Below, in pieces: positions 45,712 to 54,769 of a DNA stretch of 64,000 nt. The stretch comes from a bacterium (lineage in GTDB: Bacteria; Babelota; Babeliae; Babelales; RVW-14), in assembly GCA_016699045.1 (NCBI GenBank), contig CP064957.1, positions 558,001 through 622,000 of the forward strand, given 5' to 3'. Below the pieces are notes generated by a model. It searched no databases. It saw only the letters and a program-made list of their open reading frames with translations, and was not told the DNA's origin. A program made the translations under genes and the position numbers. Numbering within the stretch: position 1 is the stretch's first letter; the number at the start of each line of letters is the position of its first letter.

Positions 45712-46086
45712 ATGCACAAAATATTATTTGGATCGTTATTTTTCGTTGTAGCCCTCACTTCAACCGCCCTGCCAGCAGCTAGAACACCATTACATGAAGC
45801 GGCAGCGGGTGGCAGCATCAAACAATTACAATCGTTGCTCACGCAAAATCCCGCGGGCGTTAACGCAAAAGATAATAACAGCTGGACGCCGCTCCATCAC
45901 GCCACCTATTGGAGGCGCTTCAAATGCGTTCAAGAGCTTCTAAACGCTGGCGCTGACGTTTATGCAACAAATAACGAAGGCAAAACTGCAAAAGACATCG
46001 CACGAGAAGAAGACTACGAAAATATCGTTGCGTTGTTGCAAAGTTACGAAGGCCTTCCAGACATCAAAGAGCCTGAAGTCAACTAA
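45712..46086 (+). CDS. secreted ankyrin-repeat protein, first of three tandem paralogues
   Basis: Preceded by GGAG. The 124-residue protein has a Sec signal (MHKILFGSLFFVVALTSTALPAA), two to three ankyrin repeats (RTPLHEAAAGGS, WTPLHHATYWRR, cap EGKTAKDIAREED) and the tail LLQSYEGLPDIKEPEVN. The tail and cap recur in the next two genes. A host-protein-binding role is inferred from signal and repeats. Confidence 0.87.
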   Translation: MHKILFGSLFFVVALTSTALPAARTPLHEAAAGGSIKQLQSLLTQNPAGVNAKDNNSWTPLHHATYWRRFKCVQELLNAGADVYATNNEGKTAKDIAREEDYENIVALLQSYEGLPDIKEPEVN

Positions 46087-46120
46087 AAATTTCTCAACTA
46101 TTTTTCAGAAAGGTCAAATC

Positions 46121-46492
46121 ATGATCAACAAAATTATCGCCTCATTTTCAATTGTTCTCGCCCTCACCTCAACCGCCACGCCGATGGGATTTGCACTGCG
46201 TGAAGCGGTACGAAAGAACGACGCTCAGCAGCTACGCTCCCTGCTGGCCAATAATAACGTCGACATTAATGCACAAGATCCCCGGGGCTGGACACCGCTC
46301 CATCACGCCGCTTATTGGGACCGCGTCGAATGCGTTAAAGTGCTCTTAAACGCTGGGGCTGATATCACAGCAATAAACAATGAGGGTGTAACCGCAAAAT
46401 ACCTTGCAGTAGAAGAAGGCAACTACACCATCATCGGCTTGTTGCAAGATTACGAAAATACCCCAGACATTAAAGAGCCTGAGGGCCTTTAA
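46121..46492 (+). CDS. secreted ankyrin-repeat protein, second tandem paralogue
   Basis: The start is ATG 46121 (AAAGG site). The 123 residues begin MINKIIASFSIVLALTSTAT, nearly the same as the next gene. Ankyrin repeats (WTPLHHAAYWDR) and the tail LLQDYENTPDIKEPEGL follow. The intergenic sequences before this gene and the next are also similar, consistent with recent duplication. Confidence 0.86.
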   Translation: MINKIIASFSIVLALTSTATPMGFALREAVRKNDAQQLRSLLANNNVDINAQDPRGWTPLHHAAYWDRVECVKVLLNAGADITAINNEGVTAKYLAVEEGNYTIIGLLQDYENTPDIKEPEGL

Positions 46493-46525
46493 AAAATTCT
46501 CAACTACTTTTTAGAAAGTTCAATC

Positions 46526-48100
46526 ATGATCAATAAAATTATCGCCTCATTTTCAATCGTTCTCGCACTCGCTTCAACCGCCATGCCAAAAGACTACCCG
46601 CTGCATAACGCCGCAAAAGCCGGCGATATTGAACAACTGCATACTTTGCTAGTCGGCAATGGTGTCGATATTGATGCAAAAGATGACATGGGCTATACAC
46701 CACTGCTCTGGGCAGCCAAGGACGGCCACCTCAAATGCATTCAAGAGCTTCTCAACAATGGTGCCGAGGTTAACGCAAGAGGCGGCTACGGCTGGACACC
46801 ACTTCATTCGGCTGCCGACAACGGCCACACCAACTGCGTTAGAGAACTTTTAAGCAGGGGCGCCGATGCCAATATAAAAGAGAGCAACGGCTTGACACCT
46901 CTTCATTGGGCTGCTGAAAAGGGTCACCTCGACTGCGTTAAAGAACTTTTACAACGTAAAGCCGATGTTAACGCAAAGGGTAAATACGGTGATTCCACAC
47001 CACTTCATTTTGCTACCATACGCGGCCACCTCGACTGCATTAGAGAACTTTTAAACTACCGTGCTGATGTCAATGCAAAAGACAGCAACGGCTCGACGCC
47101 TCTTCATTATGCTACCATTATTATCATATGGCGCGCTGACTACGTGCACGGTGACTGCATTAGAGAACTCTTAAACAACAATGCCGATGTCAATGCAAAA
47201 GATTGGGCCGGCAGGACACCGCTTCATTTTGCTGTTATGAACGGCGATCCCACATGCATGAGGGAGCTTTTAAATCATGGAGCCAGCCTTGAAGCAAAAA
47301 CAAGCGAAGGTAAAACCGCAAAAGACCTTGCTAGCGCGGGTACCTTGGCATGGTTGCAAGCTTATGAAGACGCTATAAAAAGGAAAGAGTCGGGGACGGT
47401 AACGCTACACGATGCGGCAAGAAATGGCAACGTCGAACAGCTACGCACATTGCTAGAACAAGATTTCACTGATGTTAATGCAAAAGATCCGTTTGGCTCA
47501 ACGCCTCTGCATGATGCCGCCTACTTGGGCCGCACAAACTGCGTTCAAGAACTTTTGAAACATAATGCCAATGTTAACGCAAAAAATAACAGCGGCTGCA
47601 CCCCGCTTCATTTTGCTGCCAGAAACGGCCACCTCGACTGCATTAGAGAACTTTTGAAACATGATGCCGATGTCAATGCAAAAAGTAACCTGGACGAAAC
47701 ACCACTTCATTGGGCTGCTCAAAACGGCCACCTCGAATGCGTTAAAGAACTTTTGAAACATAATGCCGATGTCAATGCAAAAGATAATGACAGCTACACA
47801 CCGCTTCATAATGCAGCCATAAACGGCCGCATTAATTGCATTGAACCACTCTTAACCAATGGCGCCAATGTTAAAGCAAAAATTGACAAGGGCCAGACAC
47901 CACTATCTTTTGCTATCAAATGTAGCCGCACCGTATGCATTAGAGAATTTTTGAACGATACTACCAACCTTGAAGAAAAAACAATTGATGGCCAAACCGC
48001 AAGAGAACTTGCACTAAAATTTAAACACCAAGCCGTCGCCGATTTGTTGCAAAGTTACGAAGGTATTCCGGACATCAAAGAGCCTGTTGTCGAAGAATAA
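46526..48100 (+). CDS. secreted ankyrin-repeat protein with about 14 repeats, third tandem paralogue
   Basis: The 524-residue protein begins MINKIIASFSIVLALASTAM and has two ankyrin arrays. The first (about residues 25-260) ends in a cap EGKTAKDLASAGTLAWLQAY like the C-terminal cap of the paralogues. A second array starts anew at VTLHDAARNGNVEQLRTLL and ends with the tail LLQSYEGIPDIKEPVVEE. This looks like a fusion of two ancestral genes. Consensus repeats are close to TPLHxAAxNGHLDCVKELL. It ends before a strong terminator. Confidence 0.9.
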   Translation: MINKIIASFSIVLALASTAMPKDYPLHNAAKAGDIEQLHTLLVGNGVDIDAKDDMGYTPLLWAAKDGHLKCIQELLNNGAEVNARGGYGWTPLHSAADNGHTNCVRELLSRGADANIKESNGLTPLHWAAEKGHLDCVKELLQRKADVNAKGKYGDSTPLHFATIRGHLDCIRELLNYRADVNAKDSNGSTPLHYATIIIIWRADYVHGDCIRELLNNNADVNAKDWAGRTPLHFAVMNGDPTCMRELLNHGASLEAKTSEGKTAKDLASAGTLAWLQAYEDAIKRKESGTVTLHDAARNGNVEQLRTLLEQDFTDVNAKDPFGSTPLHDAAYLGRTNCVQELLKHNANVNAKNNSGCTPLHFAARNGHLDCIRELLKHDADVNAKSNLDETPLHWAAQNGHLECVKELLKHNADVNAKDNDSYTPLHNAAINGRINCIEPLLTNGANVKAKIDKGQTPLSFAIKCSRTVCIREFLNDTTNLEEKTIDGQTARELALKFKHQAVADLLQSYEGIPDIKEPVVEE

Positions 48101-48124
48101 TTTCCCAAGTATTTTTTTAAAAGC

Positions 48125-48175
48125 AAAAAAGTTAAGGACCGATTCAACAACATTGAATCGGTCCTTAACTTTTTT
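48125..48175. terminator. bidirectional intrinsic terminator, 23-bp perfect stem
   Basis: AAAAAAGTTAAGGACC plus GATTCAA pairs exactly with its complement across a five-base loop (CAACA), ending in six Ts. It lies between the convergent ankyrin and MCE genes. Confidence 0.93.
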
Positions 48176-48189
48176 ATATCTATTTTTTA

Positions 48190-49737
48190 CTAACTACGTT
48201 TAAAGCCACCAACCGGCAGGGACGACAAGAAATATTTTAAATCATCATCACCAAAGCGCAAGCCACCACCAAAGAATGGATTTGCATTATAGCGACTCAC
48301 AAAGTCATCCATCCCAAATGTCGTGTACAAATTATTTAGGAAGAACACACGGTTGAGCCATTTAACATGCGGACGACCAGTCTCAACACGATTTCTACCT
48401 CTAAAATCAAACGCTTCAAACGTGGTAATCCAATGAACTTTATCGGTATACAGCGGAACGTTGAAGTCAACACCGGCACCAAACGTGTTTTCAAAGAGCC
48501 CAACGCGCAATGCAAGCTTGTTAAAGCGCTTACCAACCTGCAGACCGAACAGCACGTCATCTTTTTTCTGTACCGTACGCTCAACTTGATCTGCCCACTC
48601 AATTTTGCGTTCTGGTGACATTGGCAACTCACTAGCACGCAGGACGGTACCTTTATCGTCGCGACGCGTAAAGAACTGTGTCTCACGCGAAACACTGCCG
48701 CGCTCATCGCCAACCAACTGAATAAGATAGAAATAATCTGAACTAGGTCTGAGCTTAAGCTCTAAATAACCTTTTGAAGTACTATGACGCAGCATTGTTT
48801 CTGAGTGCATATCAATATTGAGCATCAGTGCTTGCGTCTTACCCACATAATTTTTAAAGCCACGAATGGTTTTCTTGATGTCAGTATACGTTTCATCTTC
48901 GTTAACCAATTTACCAATAACGCCTTTGCCTGTATTAATTTTGTCGACAACTTCACCTGCTCCACGAAATGCTTCACGCGCATGCGTGGCAGTCTCATTC
49001 AAATTGCTAAAGGCCTCGCCAGCTTTCTCGCCAGATTCTTTAAACGAACCAGCAACTTCGTGCACATCATTCGTAATTGAAGGAATGCTCGTTTTTAAAT
49101 GAGCAACTGTAGTGCGAAAATCTGAAACAATCGTATTCAAATTATTTTCATTACTTTGCATTGTGCGCTGCAAAGTCTCAGAAAAATCAGCCATACGATT
49201 GGAAGCTTTGGCAACAGATTCAAGCGTCTGACGCAAATTTTCCTCACCTTTTCGAGAAGCAACCGCGCTCTTAAACGAAGACGTAATATCTTGAATACCA
49301 GTTGCAATATCACGAAACTGCTCAAGAAGCTCGCCAACGGTAGCCGGCGTTTTGCCCGGCATAGAAAGTGTACTGCCCGGCAGCAAGATCCCCGTCCGAG
49401 AATCTCCCGGATCGATTTCAACATTTTTAGTACCAATCAATCCATCTTGGTTGATCATAGCATAAGCATTTTTTGCTAATTTATTTTTCTTATGAACACG
49501 AAGCACAAACTCAGCTTTACCACCAGACAGCAAGTTTACTTGGTCAATCCAACCAACTTCAACCCCTGCAATTCTAACAACCGCTTTTGATACAACACCA
49601 CCAGCATCATCAAAATATGCCTTGTACTCATTATATTTATCTTTATTAAAGCGGAAGGCTCTAATATTAATACTTAAATATAAAAAGATACCAATGGCGG
49701 CTAAAATGAATAATCCAACACGTGTTTCTGTTCTCAC
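48190..49737 (-). CDS. MCE/MlaD-family protein with C-terminal barrel-like domain
   Basis: This 515-residue protein has one N-terminal membrane helix (VGLFILAAIGIFLYLSI), an MCE domain at about 35-120 (YFDDAGGVVSKAVVRIAGVE, INQDGLIGTKNVEIDPGD) and a long helical stalk (130-290). The last 220 residues have alternating beta strands, ending GGGLRFGDDDLKYFLSSLP. MCE proteins carry lipids between membranes with an ABC permease and ATPase, which are not in the window. The stalk plus an apparent outer-membrane-type beta region suggests a bridge across the periplasm, an inference. Confidence 0.85.
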   Translation of the reverse strand: MRTETRVGLFILAAIGIFLYLSINIRAFRFNKDKYNEYKAYFDDAGGVVSKAVVRIAGVEVGWIDQVNLLSGGKAEFVLRVHKKNKLAKNAYAMINQDGLIGTKNVEIDPGDSRTGILLPGSTLSMPGKTPATVGELLEQFRDIATGIQDITSSFKSAVASRKGEENLRQTLESVAKASNRMADFSETLQRTMQSNENNLNTIVSDFRTTVAHLKTSIPSITNDVHEVAGSFKESGEKAGEAFSNLNETATHAREAFRGAGEVVDKINTGKGVIGKLVNEDETYTDIKKTIRGFKNYVGKTQALMLNIDMHSETMLRHSTSKGYLELKLRPSSDYFYLIQLVGDERGSVSRETQFFTRRDDKGTVLRASELPMSPERKIEWADQVERTVQKKDDVLFGLQVGKRFNKLALRVGLFENTFGAGVDFNVPLYTDKVHWITTFEAFDFRGRNRVETGRPHVKWLNRVFFLNNLYTTFGMDDFVSRYNANPFFGGGLRFGDDDLKYFLSSLPVGGFKRS

Positions 49738-49764
49738 GAGGGTACCCTACGTTATAATGAGTTT

Positions 49765-50934
49765 TTAGAGCCAGTATGATCTGACAATTCTGAAAGATTT
49801 TTGAGGCTGAGCAGGAGCTTTTTTTTCAGGCTCTTGCCCTTGTTGTGTGATATCTGCGCTCTTTGCATCAGGTTGATTTTTCTGCTCTACCTTTTCCTCT
49901 TCTTGCACAATTGCCAGCAACTGTTGCTCAACATTGCCAACTTTTCCATAACATAACACAGAATATACTTTAGGCCCAAATTGTTTAGAAAAAAGATCTT
50001 TCATGTCAGAAAGATTTTTTGGTTTTTCTCCGTAAATAAGCTCTAGATGCGACCAATTACCATCCAAATTTTGTCCCCAATTTTCTTGAAATTCACTGAC
50101 AACTTTTTTAAATGCATCATTCATCGTCTGCGGATCGTCTGCCATCGGCCGACGCAAACCTAAGATAGCACACAGGGCATCTGAAAGGAATAGCGGTTCC
50201 ATTTCTGCCGTCGGTGTCCATATCGTAAAAAGATCTTGCAAAGCAAGACCGGCATTTGGCGTATTTTTTTCTCTTTTTAACTGCGCAAGCCGAGGCGGCT
50301 TGTAAAAAGCATCCAGCTCACCAAAATCGTTAATTTGTCCTAACTCAGAAATATCGTCTAACTTTTTGCGCCTTTTTTTCAAAAAATCATCAAGTCGTTC
50401 TAAAATTTCGCCTGCCGCAAGTACAACGTTACCTTTAAGTTCAAGGCCCTTGAGCAACCGTTGATAGGCAGGCTTAAATTCTTGTTTTTCAAAATCATAC
50501 GCTTCATTAAGATTTATTTTTCCATGCTCGCACGAAATACAAATTTTGATAATCCCGGCCATGCCATCCTGCTCATCAGTCAGCGTAATGGTTTGCCAAC
50601 GATTTAAGTACGGCAGTATACGCATTAAAAATTTTTGTTTTGGCGTTTGAGCTTTCTTTTTTTCTTTCGATTCATTTTTATCTGTTGCAGCTTCGTCTTG
50701 CGTCTGGGCTGGCGCACTTTTTTTTGGATCTACTTTTTCATCGCCAACCATCAATTTTGCCAGCGCAATATTCAGCGCACCAAGAACCAACATTTCGGCG
50801 CGTTCACGGTCAACCATCGTGCGGCTAAAATGCGCACCAACATACACGCCTCGCACCAATTGCTGCGTTAATACTAAAATAAGCGAAACGATAATCAACG
50901 AAAAAATTAAAATAAAGCCTGATTGTTTTTTCAT
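49765..50934 (-). CDS. gspK: type II secretion minor pseudopilin GspK-like
   Basis: The protein (389 residues) starts MKKQSGFILIFSLIIVSLIL: a prepilin peptidase site G-F and a hydrophobic helix without the usual Glu5, as in GspK. A large globular domain follows with ICISCEHGKINLNEAYDF and GKVGNVEQQLLAIV, plus Lys/Glu-rich insertions. GspK caps the pseudopilus tip with GspI and GspJ. It is the last gene of the gspFGHIJK order and overlaps gspJ by four bases. Confidence 0.8.
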   Translation of the reverse strand: MKKQSGFILIFSLIIVSLILVLTQQLVRGVYVGAHFSRTMVDRERAEMLVLGALNIALAKLMVGDEKVDPKKSAPAQTQDEAATDKNESKEKKKAQTPKQKFLMRILPYLNRWQTITLTDEQDGMAGIIKICISCEHGKINLNEAYDFEKQEFKPAYQRLLKGLELKGNVVLAAGEILERLDDFLKKRRKKLDDISELGQINDFGELDAFYKPPRLAQLKREKNTPNAGLALQDLFTIWTPTAEMEPLFLSDALCAILGLRRPMADDPQTMNDAFKKVVSEFQENWGQNLDGNWSHLELIYGEKPKNLSDMKDLFSKQFGPKVYSVLCYGKVGNVEQQLLAIVQEEEKVEQKNQPDAKSADITQQGQEPEKKAPAQPQKSFRIVRSYWL

Positions 50935-51950
50935 TGATTTACTCCATGAACCGTGCCACCTTGCACTTCAACTGGTTCTTGCTGCTGCACGGCAGCTGGC
51001 ATGGCAGGCTCGTTTCCATCTTTTTTTTGTTCTTTTTCATGCTCAGGTTTTTCTTGCGGCGTTGGGTAGGTAAGCACCGGAAATAAAATTTCAAACGTAT
51101 CTTCTCCACGCATCGTACGATTCCAAAAAGAAATGTTCACTGCAACCCAACACGGCACTACACCCTTGGTAAAAGGCTTTTCGCCCCACGTGTTCAAGCG
51201 CACATCTTCATCTTCTTTTTGTTTTTTTGATGCCGAACCAGTTGGCTGTTTTGGTTTTTTAAACGTGACGTAATTAACACTCATGTGCTTGATATTGTCG
51301 GCCACCACGTGCGTTTTAATTGGCTGCTTTTGCTGTTTTTCATAATCAAAATCACTGACACGCATTTTAAAATTTTCGAGATCTTGGGTTTCTTTGCGCA
51401 CCAAAATATAACGATCGTGACCGTCTTTGCTGTTCTCTTTATCTTTGGTCAGCTCGTACATCACACGCACAAACCGCACTTTATGCTCGCCATAAACTTG
51501 AAGCGCACTCGTCGTTAAAAACGTAAGATTTTTAAACATATAACGACGCTTGCCCTGTACTTGTATAAATTGATCTTCGTCAATAGTCCCAAAGAAATAC
51601 TCTTTTAATTTTTCTAATTTCTTTTCATAAGCTTTTTTTTTCTCTTCTGCCGTCATCGTTTTTGCTTTGTCTTGGTCTTCCCGCTTTTTTTGCATGTGCT
51701 TCTCACGGTCTTTATCTTTTTCAGGAAAAATTTCTTCCTGCGGTTGCACGATAAACGCTGTCATGATATCTCGCTCAAGCTGGTTGTAAAGTAAGCTTAT
51801 TTTGCGATTGACCGCCATCATAGAGCGACTACGATCAAGATAATCCATAATACCTTGGTAGCCCTTCATCAAGCCAACAATAATAAAACTTGAAAGCGAC
51901 AAGGCAATCAACAGTTCCATAAGCGCAAAGGCAGGACGCTTTGATTTCAT
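50931..51950 (-). CDS. gspJ: type II secretion minor pseudopilin GspJ-like
   Basis: The 339-residue protein begins MKSKRPAFALMELLIALSLS, a type III prepilin signal with Glu5 and Ala rather than Gly at -1. The C-terminal part is highly charged (KDREKHMQKKREDQDKAKTM) and much longer than standard GspJ (about 200). Order and four-base overlaps on both sides place it in the pseudopilus operon. Confidence 0.75.
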   Translation of the reverse strand: MKSKRPAFALMELLIALSLSSFIIVGLMKGYQGIMDYLDRSRSMMAVNRKISLLYNQLERDIMTAFIVQPQEEIFPEKDKDREKHMQKKREDQDKAKTMTAEEKKKAYEKKLEKLKEYFFGTIDEDQFIQVQGKRRYMFKNLTFLTTSALQVYGEHKVRFVRVMYELTKDKENSKDGHDRYILVRKETQDLENFKMRVSDFDYEKQQKQPIKTHVVADNIKHMSVNYVTFKKPKQPTGSASKKQKEDEDVRLNTWGEKPFTKGVVPCWVAVNISFWNRTMRGEDTFEILFPVLTYPTPQEKPEHEKEQKKDGNEPAMPAAVQQQEPVEVQGGTVHGVNQ

Positions 51951-52369
51951 TGTTGTACAGCCTTCTTTTTTTGCTGTTCTTTTTCTTCAGCCGTTTTTGG
52001 CGTAAAACTGATCATGTCCAACTGGCCATTCATAAATTCACTTTTCCATAAGCATTCAGTTTTAAGCACATTGAGATCTTGTGCGAATTTTACCAAAGCA
52101 GACTTTTTGCCAATTTCACTAACTTCAGTCGTAAAAGTTGTTGGCGGATTTTCAGTTTTAACTACCACCCGTTTGCCGGCAGCAAGCGGCTTGAGGTGGG
52201 CACGGTAGCACTGGCACTTGGTAAGAAAAATTTTTTCGATCTGTTCGCGATCTTTAATAATGCGGTAAAGCGACCTGATCTGCAAGCTTGAAAGCGTGTA
52301 CATGGTTGTAGCCAAAATACCGATGGCTAAAATCACTTCAATCAGCGTAAAACTTGGCGAACAACGCAT
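51947..52369 (-). CDS. gspI: type II secretion minor pseudopilin GspI-like
   Basis: The 140-residue protein starts MRCSPSFTLIEVILAIGILA, with a class III signal whose -1 residue is Ser and with Glu5. Short globular domain. Its position between gspH and gspJ supports GspI. It may nucleate the pseudopilus tip. Confidence 0.78.
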   Translation of the reverse strand: MRCSPSFTLIEVILAIGILATTMYTLSSLQIRSLYRIIKDREQIEKIFLTKCQCYRAHLKPLAAGKRVVVKTENPPTTFTTEVSEIGKKSALVKFAQDLNVLKTECLWKSEFMNGQLDMISFTPKTAEEKEQQKKKAVQQ

Positions 52370-52370
52370 A

Positions 52371-52928
52371 TTACTTCTCCGGCTTTACATGGCCATCAAG
52401 CAACGAAAACTCACCTAAAAACGGATTTATTTTAAAACTGACCTGCGAAACTTTTTTATCTTCCTGCCGCGAACAATGCATCAAAATTTCCTGCACCAGG
52501 CCGTCGGAGATAACATAACAAAAGGCTTCGTTGCTTTCATTAAATTGATTTTGTTTACCAAGATATACCGCATTGACGGTAATTTCGGGCGCCAACTCAT
52601 AGCGCGTTTCAAAATAATCGCACGCTACTTGGTTATAGATTTTTTTTTGTGGATTTTCAAAATCGATGCGCTCATCTTGTACCACCACAAAGGTTGGGTT
52701 TTGTTTGTCGCGCCTGATGAGCAGGCGGTGCACCCGCTGCGTACAGATAGCTTCTTGCCGCGCAAACGAGACAAGATTATTGAGCTCATCCAAAATAGTT
52801 GCCCACTCGACCGATGGGCTACGCCGCATCATACGCGGAATGGTAAAGGTTGCCATCAAACCAATTAGCACGATGACAACCAATAACTCAATCAGCGTAA
52901 ACGCGTCAGTTTTTTTTATTGCAATCAA
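52371..52928 (-). CDS. gspH: type II secretion minor pseudopilin GspH-like
   Basis: The 185-residue protein begins MIAIKKTDAFTLIELLVVIV and shows the IPRMMRRSPS helix and a beta-rich C terminus (ISDGLVQEILMHCS, INPFLGEFSLLDG). Ala replaces Gly at the -1 cleavage position. It lies between gspG and gspI. Confidence 0.78.
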   Translation of the reverse strand: MIAIKKTDAFTLIELLVVIVLIGLMATFTIPRMMRRSPSVEWATILDELNNLVSFARQEAICTQRVHRLLIRRDKQNPTFVVVQDERIDFENPQKKIYNQVACDYFETRYELAPEITVNAVYLGKQNQFNESNEAFCYVISDGLVQEILMHCSRQEDKKVSQVSFKINPFLGEFSLLDGHVKPEK

Positions 52929-53366
52929 TTAAGACCCTGCATGAATCCATTTATTTTGTGGATTGTCTTGGCCTTCTTCGCTGCCGTACGAATAGACTTC
53001 ATACGTTTTATATTTATTCGTAAAAACTTGTGGCGGCTTGTTGTAGACATAATCATTGCCCCATGGATCTTTTGGCACTTCATTTTGGCCTTCAAGATAT
53101 GAGCCATTCCATTTTGGATTATTGTTAAGATTTTGTACCAACGCTTGCAAGCCTTCGCGCTGACTTGGCAAGGTTCCGGTGTCCATGCGATAGTCCGCCA
53201 AGGCGGCTTTTAATGAATTAATGGTTGACTGCGCAGCACTACGCTGACCGCGGGTCATCAATTTCACAATATTTGGACCGACCAATGTCGCCAACAAACC
53301 AATAATAAACACAACCACCAAAATTTCGATCATCGAAAAAGCACTACTTTTTTTTACAAAATTCAT
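52929..53366 (-). CDS. gspG: type II secretion major pseudopilin GspG
   Basis: The start is ATG 53366 (GAGGTATAT upstream). After MNFVKKSSAFSMIEILVVVF come LATLVGPNIVKLMTRGQRSA, ALADYRMDTGTLPSQREGLQ, PKDPWGNDYVY and YSYGSEEGQDNP, all hallmarks of GspG, including the calcium-site region. It forms the pseudopilus shaft. -1 is Ala (A-FSMIE). Confidence 0.92.
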   Translation of the reverse strand: MNFVKKSSAFSMIEILVVVFIIGLLATLVGPNIVKLMTRGQRSAAQSTINSLKAALADYRMDTGTLPSQREGLQALVQNLNNNPKWNGSYLEGQNEVPKDPWGNDYVYNKPPQVFTNKYKTYEVYSYGSEEGQDNPQNKWIHAGS

Positions 53367-53401
53367 ATATACCTCGTCATAAAAAAATACTCGCACCTGC
53401 T

Positions 53402-54622
53402 TTACATATTTGCTATATCGCCCATCTTGAGCACCGGTAAGAAAATCGACATGATAATAAAGCCTACAATCAGGCCCATCACGATCGTCATCACTGGACC
53501 AATTTTTTCCGTTAAGCCGTCAGTCAACTCTTTGAGCTCGACATCATAATCATGGCCCACCGCCAGCAGCATAGCACCCAACTTGCCAGATTCTTCGCCA
53601 GTACTGATCATGTAACTAGCAATACCAGGAAAAATGCCGGTCTGCTTAAGATACTTTGCTATCTTACCTTCTTTGATAATTTTATCACGTGCATCTCGTA
53701 ATTTTTGTACCAGTACTCGATTTTCGACAATATTGCATACAATGTCAAGCGCCTCGGCCAGGTTGACGCCGCTGTTGATCAGCATGCCCAAAGTCTTGCT
53801 AAATTGCACAATCGCTTTGGTTCGAGAAAAATAGGCGGTCACAGGAAATTTTAACAACATCGCATCAAATTGATACGCGCCTTTTTTTGTTGATTTCCAG
53901 TACGTAAATAATACAACAATCAGCAGCAGAGCAGCTGACAGCACTAAAAAATAATTACTCAAAATATTAGACAACGTTATCAAAATTTTCGTTGGCAAGG
54001 GCAGCTCGGTTTTCATGCGGGAAAACATATCTTTCAACCGCGGAACCAAGACTGTCAAAAGACCAACGACCACCAATCCTGCAAATGATAACATCATGAT
54101 CGGCTGCTGCATTGCCTTTTTTACTTTTTTACGCGTCTCTTCAGCGCTTTCTAAGTAGCCTGTTAAATTTTCTAAAATGGCATCCAGGTTACCGCTCGCC
54201 TCGCCAGCCCGCACTAACTGAACGTAGACATTGGAAAATACCTTGGGATACTTTGACAATTCTTTGGCAAAAGGTTCACCAGATTTAACGCCATCGCGCA
54301 CATTAATCAGTAAGCGATTAAACCGGCCTTCAAATTGTTCAATCAGCAGTTCAAGGGCTTGCAGCAACGGGATACCAGCACGCAGCAAGACCGCTAATTG
54401 TTTGGTAAACAAAACCACCACTTTTACGTCAATCGGTCGCTCGAAAAGCGTTCTAAGCGAAAAGCCACCCCCGGCAGAACCAGCGGTTACTTCTTTAATA
54501 TTGACCGGCATCAGGCCCTGGCCCTGCAAAATTTCTTTGGCAGCATGCATCGAGACGGCGTCTACTGTTCCCGCCACGCGGCCGCCCCGTCGATTAAAAG
54601 AATCATACTTATAAAGAGGCAT
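53402..54622 (-). CDS. gspF: type II secretion inner-membrane platform protein GspF
   Basis: The start is ATG 54622, ten bases after GAGGAG. The 406-residue protein begins MPLYKYDSFNRRGGRVAGTV and has two GspF repeats, each with QLAVLLRAGIPLLQALELL or SKTLGMLINSGVNLAEALDI, three membrane helices, and the C-terminal EKIGPVMTIVMGLIVGFIIM. GspF anchors the pseudopilus assembly ATPase. gspC, D and E are not in the window. Confidence 0.92.
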   Translation of the reverse strand: MPLYKYDSFNRRGGRVAGTVDAVSMHAAKEILQGQGLMPVNIKEVTAGSAGGGFSLRTLFERPIDVKVVVLFTKQLAVLLRAGIPLLQALELLIEQFEGRFNRLLINVRDGVKSGEPFAKELSKYPKVFSNVYVQLVRAGEASGNLDAILENLTGYLESAEETRKKVKKAMQQPIMMLSFAGLVVVGLLTVLVPRLKDMFSRMKTELPLPTKILITLSNILSNYFLVLSAALLLIVVLFTYWKSTKKGAYQFDAMLLKFPVTAYFSRTKAIVQFSKTLGMLINSGVNLAEALDIVCNIVENRVLVQKLRDARDKIIKEGKIAKYLKQTGIFPGIASYMISTGEESGKLGAMLLAVGHDYDVELKELTDGLTEKIGPVMTIVMGLIVGFIIMSIFLPVLKMGDIANM

Positions 54623-54769
54623 AGATGCTCGGCTCCTCAACTCGTTTAATATTCATATCCTATTTGCTTGCAAAGCACGACGGTTTTCTGTTATGTTTTC
54701 GTTATTAATACACTGTTTTTACGTATTGGTACTAACCGACAACCCCACTTTAGCAGAAAGGATTCCCGA

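Noticed and set aside
47498..47809. Minus-strand repeated frame within the large ankyrin gene
   Set aside because: It is the reverse shadow of the ankyrin repeats, whose periodic sequence keeps the opposite strand open.
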